From contig NZ_JAFMYU010000031.1 of the NCBI RefSeq assembly GCF_017353255.1, positions 1-64,000 on the forward strand: 64,000 nucleotides of DNA, read 5' to 3'. The notes under the pieces were generated by a model. That model made no database searches and was not told the origin of the DNA. It was given only the letters and a program-made list of their open reading frames with translations. The first letter of the stretch is position 1; each line of letters begins with the position of its first letter. Source of the DNA: Fibrella aquatilis. GTDB lineage: Bacteria > Bacteroidota > Bacteroidia > Cytophagales > Spirosomataceae. A program made the position numbers and the translations under genes. This document shows positions 50,842 through 59,563 of this stretch, piece by piece.

Positions 50842-51966
50842 TTACTGCGGTTGAAACTCGGCGTTGGTGATGAACTGGATATCAGTCAGCGACTTCAGAA
50901 ACTGCACCAGGTCGGCCTGTTGGGCGGGGGTGAGCGGTATGCCCACCTGCCCGTTTTTCTTCAGCAGCGGGTCTAACTGCGGGTTGTCCTGCACACCGGT
51001 GGCGTAGTGGTTCACCACCTGCTCCAGGGTCTGGAAACGACCGTCGTGCATGTAGGGAAATGTGCGCTCAATGTTGCGCAGGCTGGGCACCTTAAACTTA
51101 TAGGCGTCGGCATCCTGGGCCGTAATGATGGCCCGGCCACGGTCGTCGGTTTTGGCGTTGGTCAGGCGCGGCAGGCCGTTGTTGCGGAACTGCCCATCGG
51201 TGAAGAGCGGCTCGGCATGGCAACCGGCGCAGTTGGCCTGGAACAACACCAGCCCCCGTTGTGCGGCGTCTGAGAGGCTGGCCCCCACTTCCTTCCGAAC
51301 ATACTTGTCGTAGGGCGAATTGGCCGAGACCATTGTAAGCAAAAACTGCGAGATCGACTTCAGAAAGCGCTCTGTCGTCACCGTATCGGAGCCATAGGCA
51401 GCCTGAAACAGTGGCCGGTAGCGGCTGCTTTTCTGCACTTTAGCCAGCACGCTGGGCATGGCCTCATCCATCTCGACGGGGTTCTGAATGGGCGCAATGG
51501 GCAGCAGATCGAGGCTGGTGACGCCGCCGTCCCAGAAAAAGGATTTACCCCAGGCCACGTTGAAAATGCCCGGCACGTTTCGGGTGCCCCGCTGATCGCG
51601 GATGCCGTGGCTCACGGGGTGGTCGGTGTGGGCGAAGGCCGTGAAGGGCGAGTGGCAAAAAGCGCAGGTGATAGTGCCGTCTTTCGAGAGGCTGGCGTCG
51701 TAGAACAGGGCTTTCCCCAGCGCAACGCCTTCCACGGTGAGCGGATTTTTGGTCAGGTCATAGACTGGTTCGGGAAAATTGGCGGGCTTTGTCCACGGGT
51801 AGGGCGTGGTAGTAAAGGCCGTTGGCGTGGGCGTAACGAGTTCATTATTACCCGAATTTTTGCAAGAAACCACCGCCCATATGCACAGGCTAGCACCTAG
51901 TAATAGTCCCAGCAGGGGCCTGCGCCAGGGGGTTTGTTTCGACCAAAAAGAAGCAGCCTGTTTCAT
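50842..51966 (-). CDS. Di-haem cytochrome-c peroxidase/MauG family, MbnH-like
   Basis: 374 residues. Signal or lipoprotein segment (VVSC, C35). Two haem-attachment motifs, CAFCH (101-105) and CAGCH (246-250), define the di-haem peroxidase/MauG superfamily. RNVPGIFNVAWGKSFFWDGG is a typical family motif. It overlaps the MbnP-like gene by four bases. In methanobactin loci the MbnH di-haem enzyme oxidises a Trp in MbnP to kynurenine to build a copper site; the same role is inferred here from the pairing. Confidence 0.88.
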   Translation of the reverse strand: MKQAASFWSKQTPWRRPLLGLLLGASLCIWAVVSCKNSGNNELVTPTPTAFTTTPYPWTKPANFPEPVYDLTKNPLTVEGVALGKALFYDASLSKDGTITCAFCHSPFTAFAHTDHPVSHGIRDQRGTRNVPGIFNVAWGKSFFWDGGVTSLDLLPIAPIQNPVEMDEAMPSVLAKVQKSSRYRPLFQAAYGSDTVTTERFLKSISQFLLTMVSANSPYDKYVRKEVGASLSDAAQRGLVLFQANCAGCHAEPLFTDGQFRNNGLPRLTNAKTDDRGRAIITAQDADAYKFKVPSLRNIERTFPYMHDGRFQTLEQVVNHYATGVQDNPQLDPLLKKNGQVGIPLTPAQQADLVQFLKSLTDIQFITNAEFQPQ

Positions 51967-52775
51967 TGCGACACAGCCAGCGAAAACCCAAACGAGAACA
52001 TGGTGGCGTAGTTGTTGGCAATGGTTGCCGAAAAGGGCGACACCATCACGTCGGGATACTGGGCAATTTTAAACGGTTTGGGTCCGTCGAACAGTTTGCC
52101 CGCGTCGACAAGGAGTTGCAGCGACGTTTGCAGGTTGGGTCCCACAGAGAGGCGGCTGGAGGCGGCATCCAACCCCAGCGGAATACGTACGGTGCGGAGG
52201 TTGTTGATCGTCCGCGTCTGGTAGCCGCCATACAGGCCAATGTGGTAGCGGAACGTCCTCGCCCCGGCGACGTCGGTGGGGGCAGCGGGCGAGGTACCTT
52301 CCAGTTTCAGGTGGATATAGCCCGTGTTCCAGTCCCAGTACATGCCGCTGGTATGGCTGCTGCCGGGGTCGAGCACACCTTTGCGCTGACTGATGTCGGC
52401 GGTGTTGCGAAGGCTGTCTATGCCCACCATATACTCAATCTGGGCATAATCGCCCGCCGGCACGCCCGTCAGCGTAAACGACTGCGAGGTGGGATCGGCG
52501 GCACGGAGCAGAAAATAACTGTTGTCCTGCGGCACGACATAGGCTGACCCATCGGCGCGGATAAGCCGGATGTTGCTGATGAAATAATCGAATTTCGAGA
52601 CTGTAAACGCCTCCCCTGCTTTGTTGGTATAAGTTGCAGTATTGAGCACTAGCGGACTGCCATTGACCTGATTAGCAAACGTCACAGCCAGCGCGCCCCC
52701 CCGCTGATCGATGGTGTTCGATTTGCAGGCAGCCAACAGGCCAAGCGAGGTCAGGAACAGAAAAAAACGACGCAT
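51963..52775 (-). CDS. MbnP-like lipoprotein
   Basis: 270 residues. Lipobox LAAC (C17). Strand-rich fold with VSKFDYFISNIRLIRADGSA, LTGVPAGDYAQIEYMVGIDS and the MYWDWNTGYIHLKLEG segment, all typical of the MbnP family. The WDWN segment offers Trp residues that could be the site of oxidation to kynurenine. It is first in a two-gene unit with the MbnH-like enzyme. Palindrome IR12 lies upstream. Probably binds copper in the periplasm or at the outer membrane. Confidence 0.85.
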   Translation of the reverse strand: MRRFFLFLTSLGLLAACKSNTIDQRGGALAVTFANQVNGSPLVLNTATYTNKAGEAFTVSKFDYFISNIRLIRADGSAYVVPQDNSYFLLRAADPTSQSFTLTGVPAGDYAQIEYMVGIDSLRNTADISQRKGVLDPGSSHTSGMYWDWNTGYIHLKLEGTSPAAPTDVAGARTFRYHIGLYGGYQTRTINNLRTVRIPLGLDAASSRLSVGPNLQTSLQLLVDAGKLFDGPKPFKIAQYPDVMVSPFSATIANNYATMFSFGFSLAVSQ

Positions 52776-52813
52776 ACTGAGTTGAGTTTTATACCACTAC
52801 GTTAACGCTGAAA

Positions 52814-52919
52814 GGGGGAAATGAATGTACAATGAACAATGTATAATGTACAATGACTTCGCCTCAGAACGTCTAAGCGCGAAGCCATTGTACATTATAC
52901 ATTGTTCATTCATTTCCCC
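52814..52919. repeat. Inverted repeat IR12 between the MBL gene and the MbnP-like gene
   Basis: Core arms 52831-52862 and 52879-52910 match at 31 of 32 positions, with a 16-nt loop. The pairing continues outward (GGGAAATGAATG / CATTCATTTCCC) after a 7-nt extra TACAATG in the left arm, the size of one repeat word. The word GTACAATGAACAATG also occurs in IR3 (5645), and the inner CTTCGC...GCGCGAAGCC matches it. It ends one base before the MBL stop. Confidence 0.88.
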
Positions 52920-54026
52920 TCACTCCCACCACTTACCCGTTGGCAACGTTTTACTCAGCACCACGGGTTCACCAATTTTTGGGGTGGTGAGCAGGATGGA
53001 GTCGGCGGGGATCATGGCTTTTGTCAGGCGTTGAATGGGTTCGTGCCAGGGGTGAAATGCCAGGGCAAATTTGGCCCAGTGTACCGGCATCAGCACACGG
53101 GTACGCAGGTCGCGGGCGGCCTGTGGCACCTCTTCGGGAAACATATGGATACTGGGCCAGTCGCGGCCGTACTGTCCGCATTCTAGGAGGGCAAGATCAA
53201 ACGGGCCATGCTCCTGACCAATTTGGGCGAAGTGCGGCCCATAGCCCGAATCGCCGCCGAGGAACAGGCGCTGCCCATTGAGGTCCAGCACAAAGGCACT
53301 CCAGAGGGTTTGCCCGCGTTTGATGCCCCGCCCTGAAAAGTGCCTTGCCGGCACCGCCGTGGCCGAAAATCCCTCCGACAAGTCCACCGATTCGTCCCAG
53401 TCGAGTTCGGTAATGCGGGTAGGGTCGTAGCCCCAGCGCTCCAGGTGCGCCCCCACGCCCAGCGAGGTTACCACGCGTTTGACCTTATCGCGCAGGGCCA
53501 ACACGGTTTCATAGTCGAGGTGGTCGTAGTGATCGTGGGTGATGATGAGCAGGTCGATGGGCGGCATGTCGGCGGCGCTGTAAACGTTAGTGCCGGGAAA
53601 CGCTTTCCCAAAAAACGACACTGGCGAGGCATGCCCCGAAAACACCGGATCGACCAGCACCGTAGTTTTGCCCGACTTGATGAGGTACGACGAATGGCCA
53701 AACCAGACAATACTAGTCTTACCATCAGGCAGTTGTGCCAAATCCGTTTTCACCGCAGGCAGTGGCTGTTTCGGCTCCACGTCGGCGGGTTTGTTGAAGT
53801 TGTCGCCCAGCATGGCCCAGTAAGACGCCTCGCGGCGCATAACGTCGGTTGGTTCGACGTTGACAAACGAGCCGTCGCGGAAGTTTTTGGAAGCCTGTAC
53901 CCGTTGCAGGCGGCCGGCGGCGGGAGCCGAGCCAAACACGGCCGATTGCATAAACAACCAGACCCCAAGGGCTAACAAAACCAACACAGCAAGAACGATA
54001 AGCATAATGCGTTTCAGGCGATTCAT
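52920..54026 (-). CDS. MBL-fold metallo-hydrolase, UlaG/NAPE-PLD-like
   Basis: 368 residues. One N-terminal membrane helix (about 7-27) then a metallo-beta-lactamase-fold domain: SIVWFGHSSYLIKSGKTTVL, DPVFSGHASPVSFFGK, the metal ligands ITHDHYDHLDYE, GGDSGYGPHF and the late His in LMPVHWAKFALAFHPW. This is the layout of outer-envelope NAPE-PLD/UlaG-type hydrolases. The substrate could be a phosphodiester or lactone. A -7 element lies six bases before the ATG. Confidence 0.88.
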   Translation of the reverse strand: MNRLKRIMLIVLAVLVLLALGVWLFMQSAVFGSAPAAGRLQRVQASKNFRDGSFVNVEPTDVMRREASYWAMLGDNFNKPADVEPKQPLPAVKTDLAQLPDGKTSIVWFGHSSYLIKSGKTTVLVDPVFSGHASPVSFFGKAFPGTNVYSAADMPPIDLLIITHDHYDHLDYETVLALRDKVKRVVTSLGVGAHLERWGYDPTRITELDWDESVDLSEGFSATAVPARHFSGRGIKRGQTLWSAFVLDLNGQRLFLGGDSGYGPHFAQIGQEHGPFDLALLECGQYGRDWPSIHMFPEEVPQAARDLRTRVLMPVHWAKFALAFHPWHEPIQRLTKAMIPADSILLTTPKIGEPVVLSKTLPTGKWWE

Positions 54027-54031
54027 GACCG

Positions 54032-54039
54032 CAAAGGTA
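54032..54039 (-). promoter_or_regulatory. -7 element immediately before the MBL-fold gene
   Basis: Minus-strand TACCTTTG (TAnnTTTG) ends five bases before the ATG (54026), the third such short-leader arrangement in the window (with pyrD and the methyltransferase). Confidence 0.45.
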
Positions 54040-54106
54040 CGGACCCATGTGAGCGGGCACCCGCTGTATTCCTTGAGATTATGTCGATTTCACTTGATAA
54101 GGGCAG

Positions 54107-54168
54107 AATAGGGGCACGCGGGTTGGGCGGCTCTTTTTGTCATCCCGACCGGTCCGCGTGCCCCTATT
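54107..54168 (+). terminator. Terminator-like stem-loop upstream of the Cys-rich protein gene
   Basis: A perfect 15-bp stem, AATAGGGGCACGCGG (54107-54121) with its complement (54154-54168), encloses a 32-nt loop and is followed by TTTTT on the plus strand (54169-54173). No gene lies upstream on the plus strand, so it may be a leftover terminator or a regulatory hairpin ahead of the promoter at 54205. Confidence 0.55.
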
Positions 54169-54204
54169 TTTTTATTCGTTTAATCTGTGACAGCGCTAAT
54201 GCTC

Positions 54205-54212
54205 TACTTTTG
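54205..54212 (+). promoter_or_regulatory. -7 element for the Cys-rich protein and TonB operon
   Basis: TACTTTTG (TAnnTTTG) lies 22 bases upstream of the ATG at 54234. No good -33 box is seen. Confidence 0.45.
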
Positions 54213-54233
54213 CAGTCGAACAATCCGTCAGGC

Positions 54234-54620
54234 ATGGTCCGGCAATTGCTGACATACACCCTCATCGTTTCGCTGCTGCTGCAACTCTTCAGCCGTGAGG
54301 TGATCGTGATGTCGTTTCAGCTCAACCGCGACTACATTGCCAAAACCCTCTGCGAAAACCGCAGCCGCCCGGCACTGCGCTGCAACGGTAAGTGCTACCT
54401 GGCCAAACGGCTGAAGGCCCGGCAGGCGCACGAAGATCAGGAAACCACCGAGCGCGTGCAGAATCTGCCCGTGATCGCCCTGTTTTGCACCGATTTGTTC
54501 TCGTTTGCATTTGCTAACCCTGTTGGAGACGCAACCTCCTGCCTCCCAGTGTCGTACTGTCAGCAGTGGTCCTATGCCGCGCCCCTGCACGGCATCTTTC
54601 AGCCTCCCCGTATCAGGTAA
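54234..54620 (+). CDS. Small Cys-containing protein upstream of a TonB receptor
   Basis: 128 residues from the ATG at 54234; the upstream frame crosses a hairpin. A hydrophobic N-terminus (about 1-20) is followed by MSFQLNRDYIAKTLCENR and ALRCNGKCYLAKRLK, giving C40, C50 and C54, with further Cys at 85, 103 and 109. I recall similar small proteins before metal-related TonB receptors in Bacteroidota. The C-x3-C plus nearby Cys suggests metal or redox chemistry in the periplasm. First in a plus-strand run with a TonB receptor, DUF4198 and the BNR protein. Confidence 0.7.
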   Translation: MVRQLLTYTLIVSLLLQLFSREVIVMSFQLNRDYIAKTLCENRSRPALRCNGKCYLAKRLKARQAHEDQETTERVQNLPVIALFCTDLFSFAFANPVGDATSCLPVSYCQQWSYAAPLHGIFQPPRIR

Positions 54621-54758
54621 GTATCTCGCTTATTGGCAGTTGGCGATTGAATTCGCCTGGTAATTCCGGTAACGCCTAAACCAGGTTTTTACAGGTATTC
54701 TGCTGGTCTTGATTTTTCAGCTTACCCAATCCGGGTCATACAGGCTCGACAGTTATTC

Positions 54759-57092
54759 ATGACTAAGTTTTTTTCAATGCTCCTCGGGCTGTTGGCCTGT
54801 ATAGGAGCTATGGCGCAGTCGGCCCTGACAGGTCAGGTCTATGATGCCCAAACCAAAGAACCCCTCCCCGGCGTGACGCTATCCTGGTCGAACGGTACGG
54901 CAGGCGTTACTACCGATGCCAACGGCCGCTTTTCCAGCCCGACCAACATCACCATCATCACGGTGTCGGCCGTGGGCTACCGGCAGCAAGACATACCTGT
55001 TACGCTTGGCCAGCCCCTGCGTATTGCGCTCGAACCGGCCATTGAAGACCTGCAAACGGTAGTTGTGACGGGCAACCGCGAGGCCGCGCTACGTACCCAG
55101 ACGCCCATTGCCATCTCGAAACTGTCACCCCGGCTGATCGAAGAAACCAAGCCGACCAGTATTTATGAGGTTATCAACAAAACGCCGGGCGTGCTGATGG
55201 TGAACCTCAACAACGAGCAGCACATGATGGCCATTCGGCAGCCCATGACCACCAACGCCTATTTTCTGTACATGGAAGATGGCGTGCCCATTCGGCCCAT
55301 GGGGGTGTTCAACCACAACGCCCTGCTCGAAATGAACCAGTTTACGGTTAGTTCTATCGAAGTGGTGAAAGGCCCGGTGTCGTCTATCTATGGGCCTGAG
55401 GCCGTGGGCGGGGCCGTCAATTTCATCACCCAACGCCCCACGGCCATACCCACCGCCCGCGTGGGTATTCAGGTGGATCAGTGGGGCTACAAGCGACTTC
55501 AATTTGGGGCGGGGGCGCGGCAGGGTAAATTCGGCCTTTATGTGGGTGGCCTCGTGTCGCGGCAGCGCGACTCGTGGATGGCCCGGTCCGACTACGATAA
55601 GTCGTCGTATTTCGCCCGGCTCGAATACGCGTTTACGCCCAAGACGCGCCTTACCGGCACTCTGTCGTACAATGATTATAATTCCCAAACCAGCGGCAGC
55701 GTAGACAGCACGGCCTTTTTTGCCCGGCAGTATGTGAGCACCACCGATTTCACCTACCGCAAAACGTTCTCCCTCCGCAGCCGCCTGACGCTGGAACACG
55801 ACTGGGCCGACGGGTCGCAGTCGTTCATCACGGCGTTTGTGCGCAACAACAGCGTGGGGCAGAATCCAGCCTATTACATCCGGTGGACAACGGGGTCGGC
55901 TACGGCCACGGGGCAGATCAACAGTAGCGATTTCAAAAGCTACGGCGCCATTGCCCAACATACCCAGCGGCTGCGTTTCCTGAACAGCAAACTCATCGTC
56001 GGGGCCACCATCGACCTGTCGCCAAACAGCTACTATGCCTACCAGACCGACCTGGCCACCACGCTCCGGGCCGACAAAAAATCGGTAGTCAAGTACACTC
56101 TGGTGAAAGAACGCCCCGATATACAACTGGCTAATTATCAGGCCGATATTCACAACACGGCGGCCTACGTGCAGTATGATTTCGAGCCGATCACCAACCT
56201 GCGCATGTCGGCGGGAATACGTTACGACCGCATGGCGTTTGACTACACCAATGCGCTGGACAAAACGTCGGGTGGCAAAGAGTACAGTCAGGTGACGCCC
56301 AAGATCGGGGCTACGTATGACCTGGGGGGCGGCAAAGGATTATATGCCAACTATGCCAGGGGATTTGCGCCCCCGGCTCTCACGGCCATTTTTCTGAAGC
56401 GCACCACCCCAACCCTTTCCGGCGACCTGTTCTATTACAACCTCCAGCCCGCCAAATTCGACAACGTAGAGATTGGCGGCTGGACGTCGCTGCTGCACAA
56501 CAAAGTCTATATCGACGCGGCAGTTTATCAGATGAACGGCACCAACGAGTTGCTCAACATCCGCCAGCCCGACAACTCGACGGACTACCAGTCGGCGGGA
56601 AAAACGCTGCACCGGGGGGTAGAGCTGGGCCTGACCTACCGGCCCTCGAAGCAACTGTTCTTCCGGTTTGGGGGCACCTATGCGGTACATCAGTTCGTGG
56701 AATTTACCCTCAGTCAGCGAGCTACCGATGCCATCCAGAACGTCAACGGCAAGGACATGCCGTCGGCCCCGCGTTCGCTCTGGAACACCGAGATCAGCTA
56801 CTATCCGGGCTGGCTCAAGAACTTCCGCACGTCGGTGGAGTGGCAACATGTGGCAAACTGGTACCAGAATCAAACCAATACCGTTGGCTACGGCGGCTAT
56901 GACTTTGCCAACGTCCGGGTGGGGTACCAATGGCACGGTATTGAGTTGTATACCAACGTGTTGAATGCTACCAACGCACTCTTCGCCACCAACGCCACCC
57001 GTGGCAACAACCCCACCGACCGTACTACCTACACCCCCGCCGCACCCCGCACGTTTGTCGTAGGCATTCAATACAGTTTCAACGGAAAATAG
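54759..57092 (+). CDS. TonB-dependent receptor, probably metal-related
   Basis: 777 residues. Signal peptide to about AMAQ (20). Carboxypeptidase-regulatory domain (about 23-100; LTGQVYDAQTKEPLPGVTLS), plug (about 110-225; TPGVLMVN, then MEDGVPIRPMGVFNHNALLE, VEVVKGPVSSIYGPEAVGGAV) and barrel ending in FVVGIQYSFNGK. It is followed within 26 bases by a DUF4198 gene and then the Cys-rich BNR protein. That setting suggests copper or another metal complex as cargo; no specific ligand motif is visible. Confidence 0.88.
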   Translation: MTKFFSMLLGLLACIGAMAQSALTGQVYDAQTKEPLPGVTLSWSNGTAGVTTDANGRFSSPTNITIITVSAVGYRQQDIPVTLGQPLRIALEPAIEDLQTVVVTGNREAALRTQTPIAISKLSPRLIEETKPTSIYEVINKTPGVLMVNLNNEQHMMAIRQPMTTNAYFLYMEDGVPIRPMGVFNHNALLEMNQFTVSSIEVVKGPVSSIYGPEAVGGAVNFITQRPTAIPTARVGIQVDQWGYKRLQFGAGARQGKFGLYVGGLVSRQRDSWMARSDYDKSSYFARLEYAFTPKTRLTGTLSYNDYNSQTSGSVDSTAFFARQYVSTTDFTYRKTFSLRSRLTLEHDWADGSQSFITAFVRNNSVGQNPAYYIRWTTGSATATGQINSSDFKSYGAIAQHTQRLRFLNSKLIVGATIDLSPNSYYAYQTDLATTLRADKKSVVKYTLVKERPDIQLANYQADIHNTAAYVQYDFEPITNLRMSAGIRYDRMAFDYTNALDKTSGGKEYSQVTPKIGATYDLGGGKGLYANYARGFAPPALTAIFLKRTTPTLSGDLFYYNLQPAKFDNVEIGGWTSLLHNKVYIDAAVYQMNGTNELLNIRQPDNSTDYQSAGKTLHRGVELGLTYRPSKQLFFRFGGTYAVHQFVEFTLSQRATDAIQNVNGKDMPSAPRSLWNTEISYYPGWLKNFRTSVEWQHVANWYQNQTNTVGYGGYDFANVRVGYQWHGIELYTNVLNATNALFATNATRGNNPTDRTTYTPAAPRTFVVGIQYSFNGK

Positions 57093-57117
57093 CCAAACGA
57101 TAAATTATGTGGCAAAC

Positions 57118-57954
57118 ATGAGAAAGACATATTTGATCACGGGCCTTTGTGTATTGGTTGCCATATTGGCTCAGGCACACGAGTTCTGGCTTCAGCCGGG
57201 CACCTTTTTTGTGGAGCCAGGGCAGGTTGTAGCCATCGAAGTATTGGTTGGTGAACACTTCAACGGGGAGCGGTCAGAAGGAAAGAAAAACCGCTTGGTT
57301 CAATATGCACATTGGTCTAACGGCCAAAAAACGGACCTGTCTCCAGACCTTACCGAAGGTCATTATGGCGTGGTACCCCTGAAAATTGCCAGTTCGGGAA
57401 CCCATCTGGTAGCGTTTGCCAACACTAACAAACAATTATCTATGCGAGCCGATAGTTTCCTCTTGTACTTGCAGGAAGATGGGCTGGACCACATCATCCG
57501 CCTTCGTCAGGACCGTGGTCAGGCACAAACCCGCAGCCGGGAGTTATACCGGCGATGCGTAAAAACGCTGATCCAGTCCGGAGCCGTTATCACGTCTGAC
57601 CAGACGTATGGACTGGACACCGGTATGCCTCTGGAGATAATCCCTGTACAAAATCCATATACCGTAAAAGCAGGCAAACCGATTGACTTCCGGGTCTTGT
57701 TCAATCATAAACCGCTGGCCAATGCGCTGGTTCGCTACTGGAACCGCCCCGCCGACGGCCCCAAAATTGCTCCAGACGCTAAACCTGCCGGGTTGTCGGA
57801 GGAGCAATTACGAACAGACGCCAACGGCCGGGTTCACTTTCAGCTGAAAAAAGGCCAAAACATGATTAGCCTGGTACACATGATACCAACAACGGCTAGT
57901 GCCGAAGCCGACTGGCAAAGTTTCTGGGGAAGTTTGACGTTTGGTTGCCGATAA
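57118..57954 (+). CDS. DUF4198 periplasmic protein
   Basis: 278 residues from the ATG at 57118. The signal peptide ends just before AHEFWLQP, the DUF4198 hallmark in which the mature N-terminus may begin with a metal-binding Ala-His. The remainder has FVEPGQVVAIEVLVGEHFNG and a second domain (about 170-270; KAGKPIDFRVLFNHKPLANA, RTDANGRVHFQLKKGQNMI). The family is linked to nickel or copper uptake systems. It sits between the TonB receptor and the BNR protein. Confidence 0.85.
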   Translation: MRKTYLITGLCVLVAILAQAHEFWLQPGTFFVEPGQVVAIEVLVGEHFNGERSEGKKNRLVQYAHWSNGQKTDLSPDLTEGHYGVVPLKIASSGTHLVAFANTNKQLSMRADSFLLYLQEDGLDHIIRLRQDRGQAQTRSRELYRRCVKTLIQSGAVITSDQTYGLDTGMPLEIIPVQNPYTVKAGKPIDFRVLFNHKPLANALVRYWNRPADGPKIAPDAKPAGLSEEQLRTDANGRVHFQLKKGQNMISLVHMIPTTASAEADWQSFWGSLTFGCR

Positions 57955-58015
57955 CAAGCTGCGTCGCCAAATGAACAATCCCCTCACAGATAACTAATTA
58001 ACAATCAACTTCTTC

Positions 58016-59236
58016 ATGAATACGATCCTGTCTATGCTGCTGCTGTTGGCGGCAGCGCTGGCCGAAAAGCCAATTCGCGAAATAACCGTGTCGAACCCGC
58101 GGTTTAACAGCACTACGCCCCGATTTACTACCAACCAGCAGGGCCACCCAGTGCTGACGTGGGCTGAAAAAGAAACCGACAAACAGGCCGCGTTTTACAT
58201 GGCCGTCTCGGCCGATGGCGGCCAAACGTTTGGCCAAAAGATACGAATTCCGGCCCCGGCCAACTTGTCGGTACACGCCGAAGGAATGCCCAAAGTAGCC
58301 GTAAAAACCGACGGCACCGTTATGGCTCTGTTTGAGGTACCACGCCCGGTAGAATCGTCGCGGTTTGCGGGAGATCTACTGTTTACAACCTCTTCCGATG
58401 GCGGCAAAACCTGGACCGGCCCTAAACCTCTTCACCAGAACACGGCTCCCGGCAAGAGCCACTCGTTTGCCGATCTGACGCGGCTTCCCAACGGCCAAAT
58501 TGGCGTAGTCTGGCTCGACGACAAGATGCCCGGCTACGAGGGAAGGCCCGTAAAGTTTGTGCAGACGTTACCGCAGGGTGGTTTTTCGCCCGAAATCGTG
58601 GTCGACAGTAACGTCTGCCAGTGTTGCCGTACCAACGTATTTGTGGATAGCAAACAGCAGATTCACCTCGCTTACCGCGACATGCTGCCCGATCCCAACG
58701 GCGAAATAGCCGCCCGTGATATCAGCCACGCCATCTCGACCGACGGTGGCAAAACCTTCGGGCCACCGGCTGTACTCGTGGCCGACAACTGGTGCGTGAA
58801 TGCCTGCCCCCACGCGGGGCCGTCAGTAGCCGAAACAGGCGAAGGTGTGTTTGTAACCTGGTTTTCGGGTAAAGAAAATGCCATTGGCCTGCGGCTGGCG
58901 CAGGTGGGCAACCCCACCCTCGTTGGCGAAGTGCTGTCCAACCGGGCCAAACATCCGCAGGTAGTGGCGCAAAATAACCGGCTCATCTGGCTCTGGGACG
59001 AGTCGATGAAATTACCCGGCCAACCCGCCGACGAGCCGCTGCCCAAATACACCCAACGCATTGCCCTGCGCGCCGGTCCCACCGCCCCCACCACCTACCT
59101 GACCCCCGAAACGGTAAGCGCCACATACCCCGTTGCTTTGGCCGCCAAACAAGGTTTACTGGTGGCTTTTGAACAAAAAACCGGCGACCAAAAGGCGGTG
59201 ATCGTGACGCAGTTAATAGCCAGCCCAACCAACTGA
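58016..59236 (+). CDS. BNR/Asp-box propeller protein with cysteine motifs
   Basis: 406 residues. N-terminal signal segment (about 1-16). Three Asp boxes, SADGGQTF (65), SSDGGKTW (126) and STDGGKTF (241), form a sialidase-like six-blade propeller. The sialidase Arg triad is not evident. Instead there is CQCC (C201, C203, C204) and CVNACPH (C260, C264, H266), a candidate metal or redox site. With the TonB receptor, DUF4198 and MbnP/MbnH genes nearby, a metal-handling role is more likely than sialic-acid cleavage. Confidence 0.8.
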   Translation: MNTILSMLLLLAAALAEKPIREITVSNPRFNSTTPRFTTNQQGHPVLTWAEKETDKQAAFYMAVSADGGQTFGQKIRIPAPANLSVHAEGMPKVAVKTDGTVMALFEVPRPVESSRFAGDLLFTTSSDGGKTWTGPKPLHQNTAPGKSHSFADLTRLPNGQIGVVWLDDKMPGYEGRPVKFVQTLPQGGFSPEIVVDSNVCQCCRTNVFVDSKQQIHLAYRDMLPDPNGEIAARDISHAISTDGGKTFGPPAVLVADNWCVNACPHAGPSVAETGEGVFVTWFSGKENAIGLRLAQVGNPTLVGEVLSNRAKHPQVVAQNNRLIWLWDESMKLPGQPADEPLPKYTQRIALRAGPTAPTTYLTPETVSATYPVALAAKQGLLVAFEQKTGDQKAVIVTQLIASPTN

Positions 59237-59251
59237 CAGCTAGTTGTTTTT

Positions 59252-59536
59252 TTACTGGTTGTCAGGCTCTTCGGGGCGGGCTAGCATGAAAACAACGAAG
59301 CTAAACACCAGCGCACCAGCACCGCTGAGGAGCAACACGAAGACCGTCAGGTTAAAATCGTCGCCGGGTTGAATGGAACCCCGGCGGGCCAGCAGATAGC
59401 CCACCCGAATCATCAGGGCAATGGCGGTGAGGGCCGACCCTACTACGATAAGCCACAAGACGGCAGGCACCCGAAACCAGCGCCAGCCCACCACCCGGCC
59501 ATCGGGCGACACGTACGTATTAGCTTTCTTTTCCAT
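59252..59536 (-). CDS. Small two-helix membrane protein
   Basis: 94 residues from the ATG at 59536. A longer frame to 59626 would be encoded by palindrome IR13 and is rejected. Two membrane helices (about 21-43 and 58-82). The N-terminus EKKANTYVSPDGRVVGWRWF and the C-terminus LARPEEPDNQ are polar. No family recognised. Convergent with the BNR protein gene; the two stops are 15 bases apart. Confidence 0.65.
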   Translation of the reverse strand: MEKKANTYVSPDGRVVGWRWFRVPAVLWLIVVGSALTAIALMIRVGYLLARRGSIQPGDDFNLTVFVLLLSGAGALVFSFVVFMLARPEEPDNQ

Positions 59537-59563
59537 AAAGTGGAATCCGAATTGATGTGAAGT

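Noticed and set aside
55125-56153. Open frame antisense to the TonB receptor
   Set aside because: Shadow of a clear barrel gene with signal peptide and plug on the plus strand.
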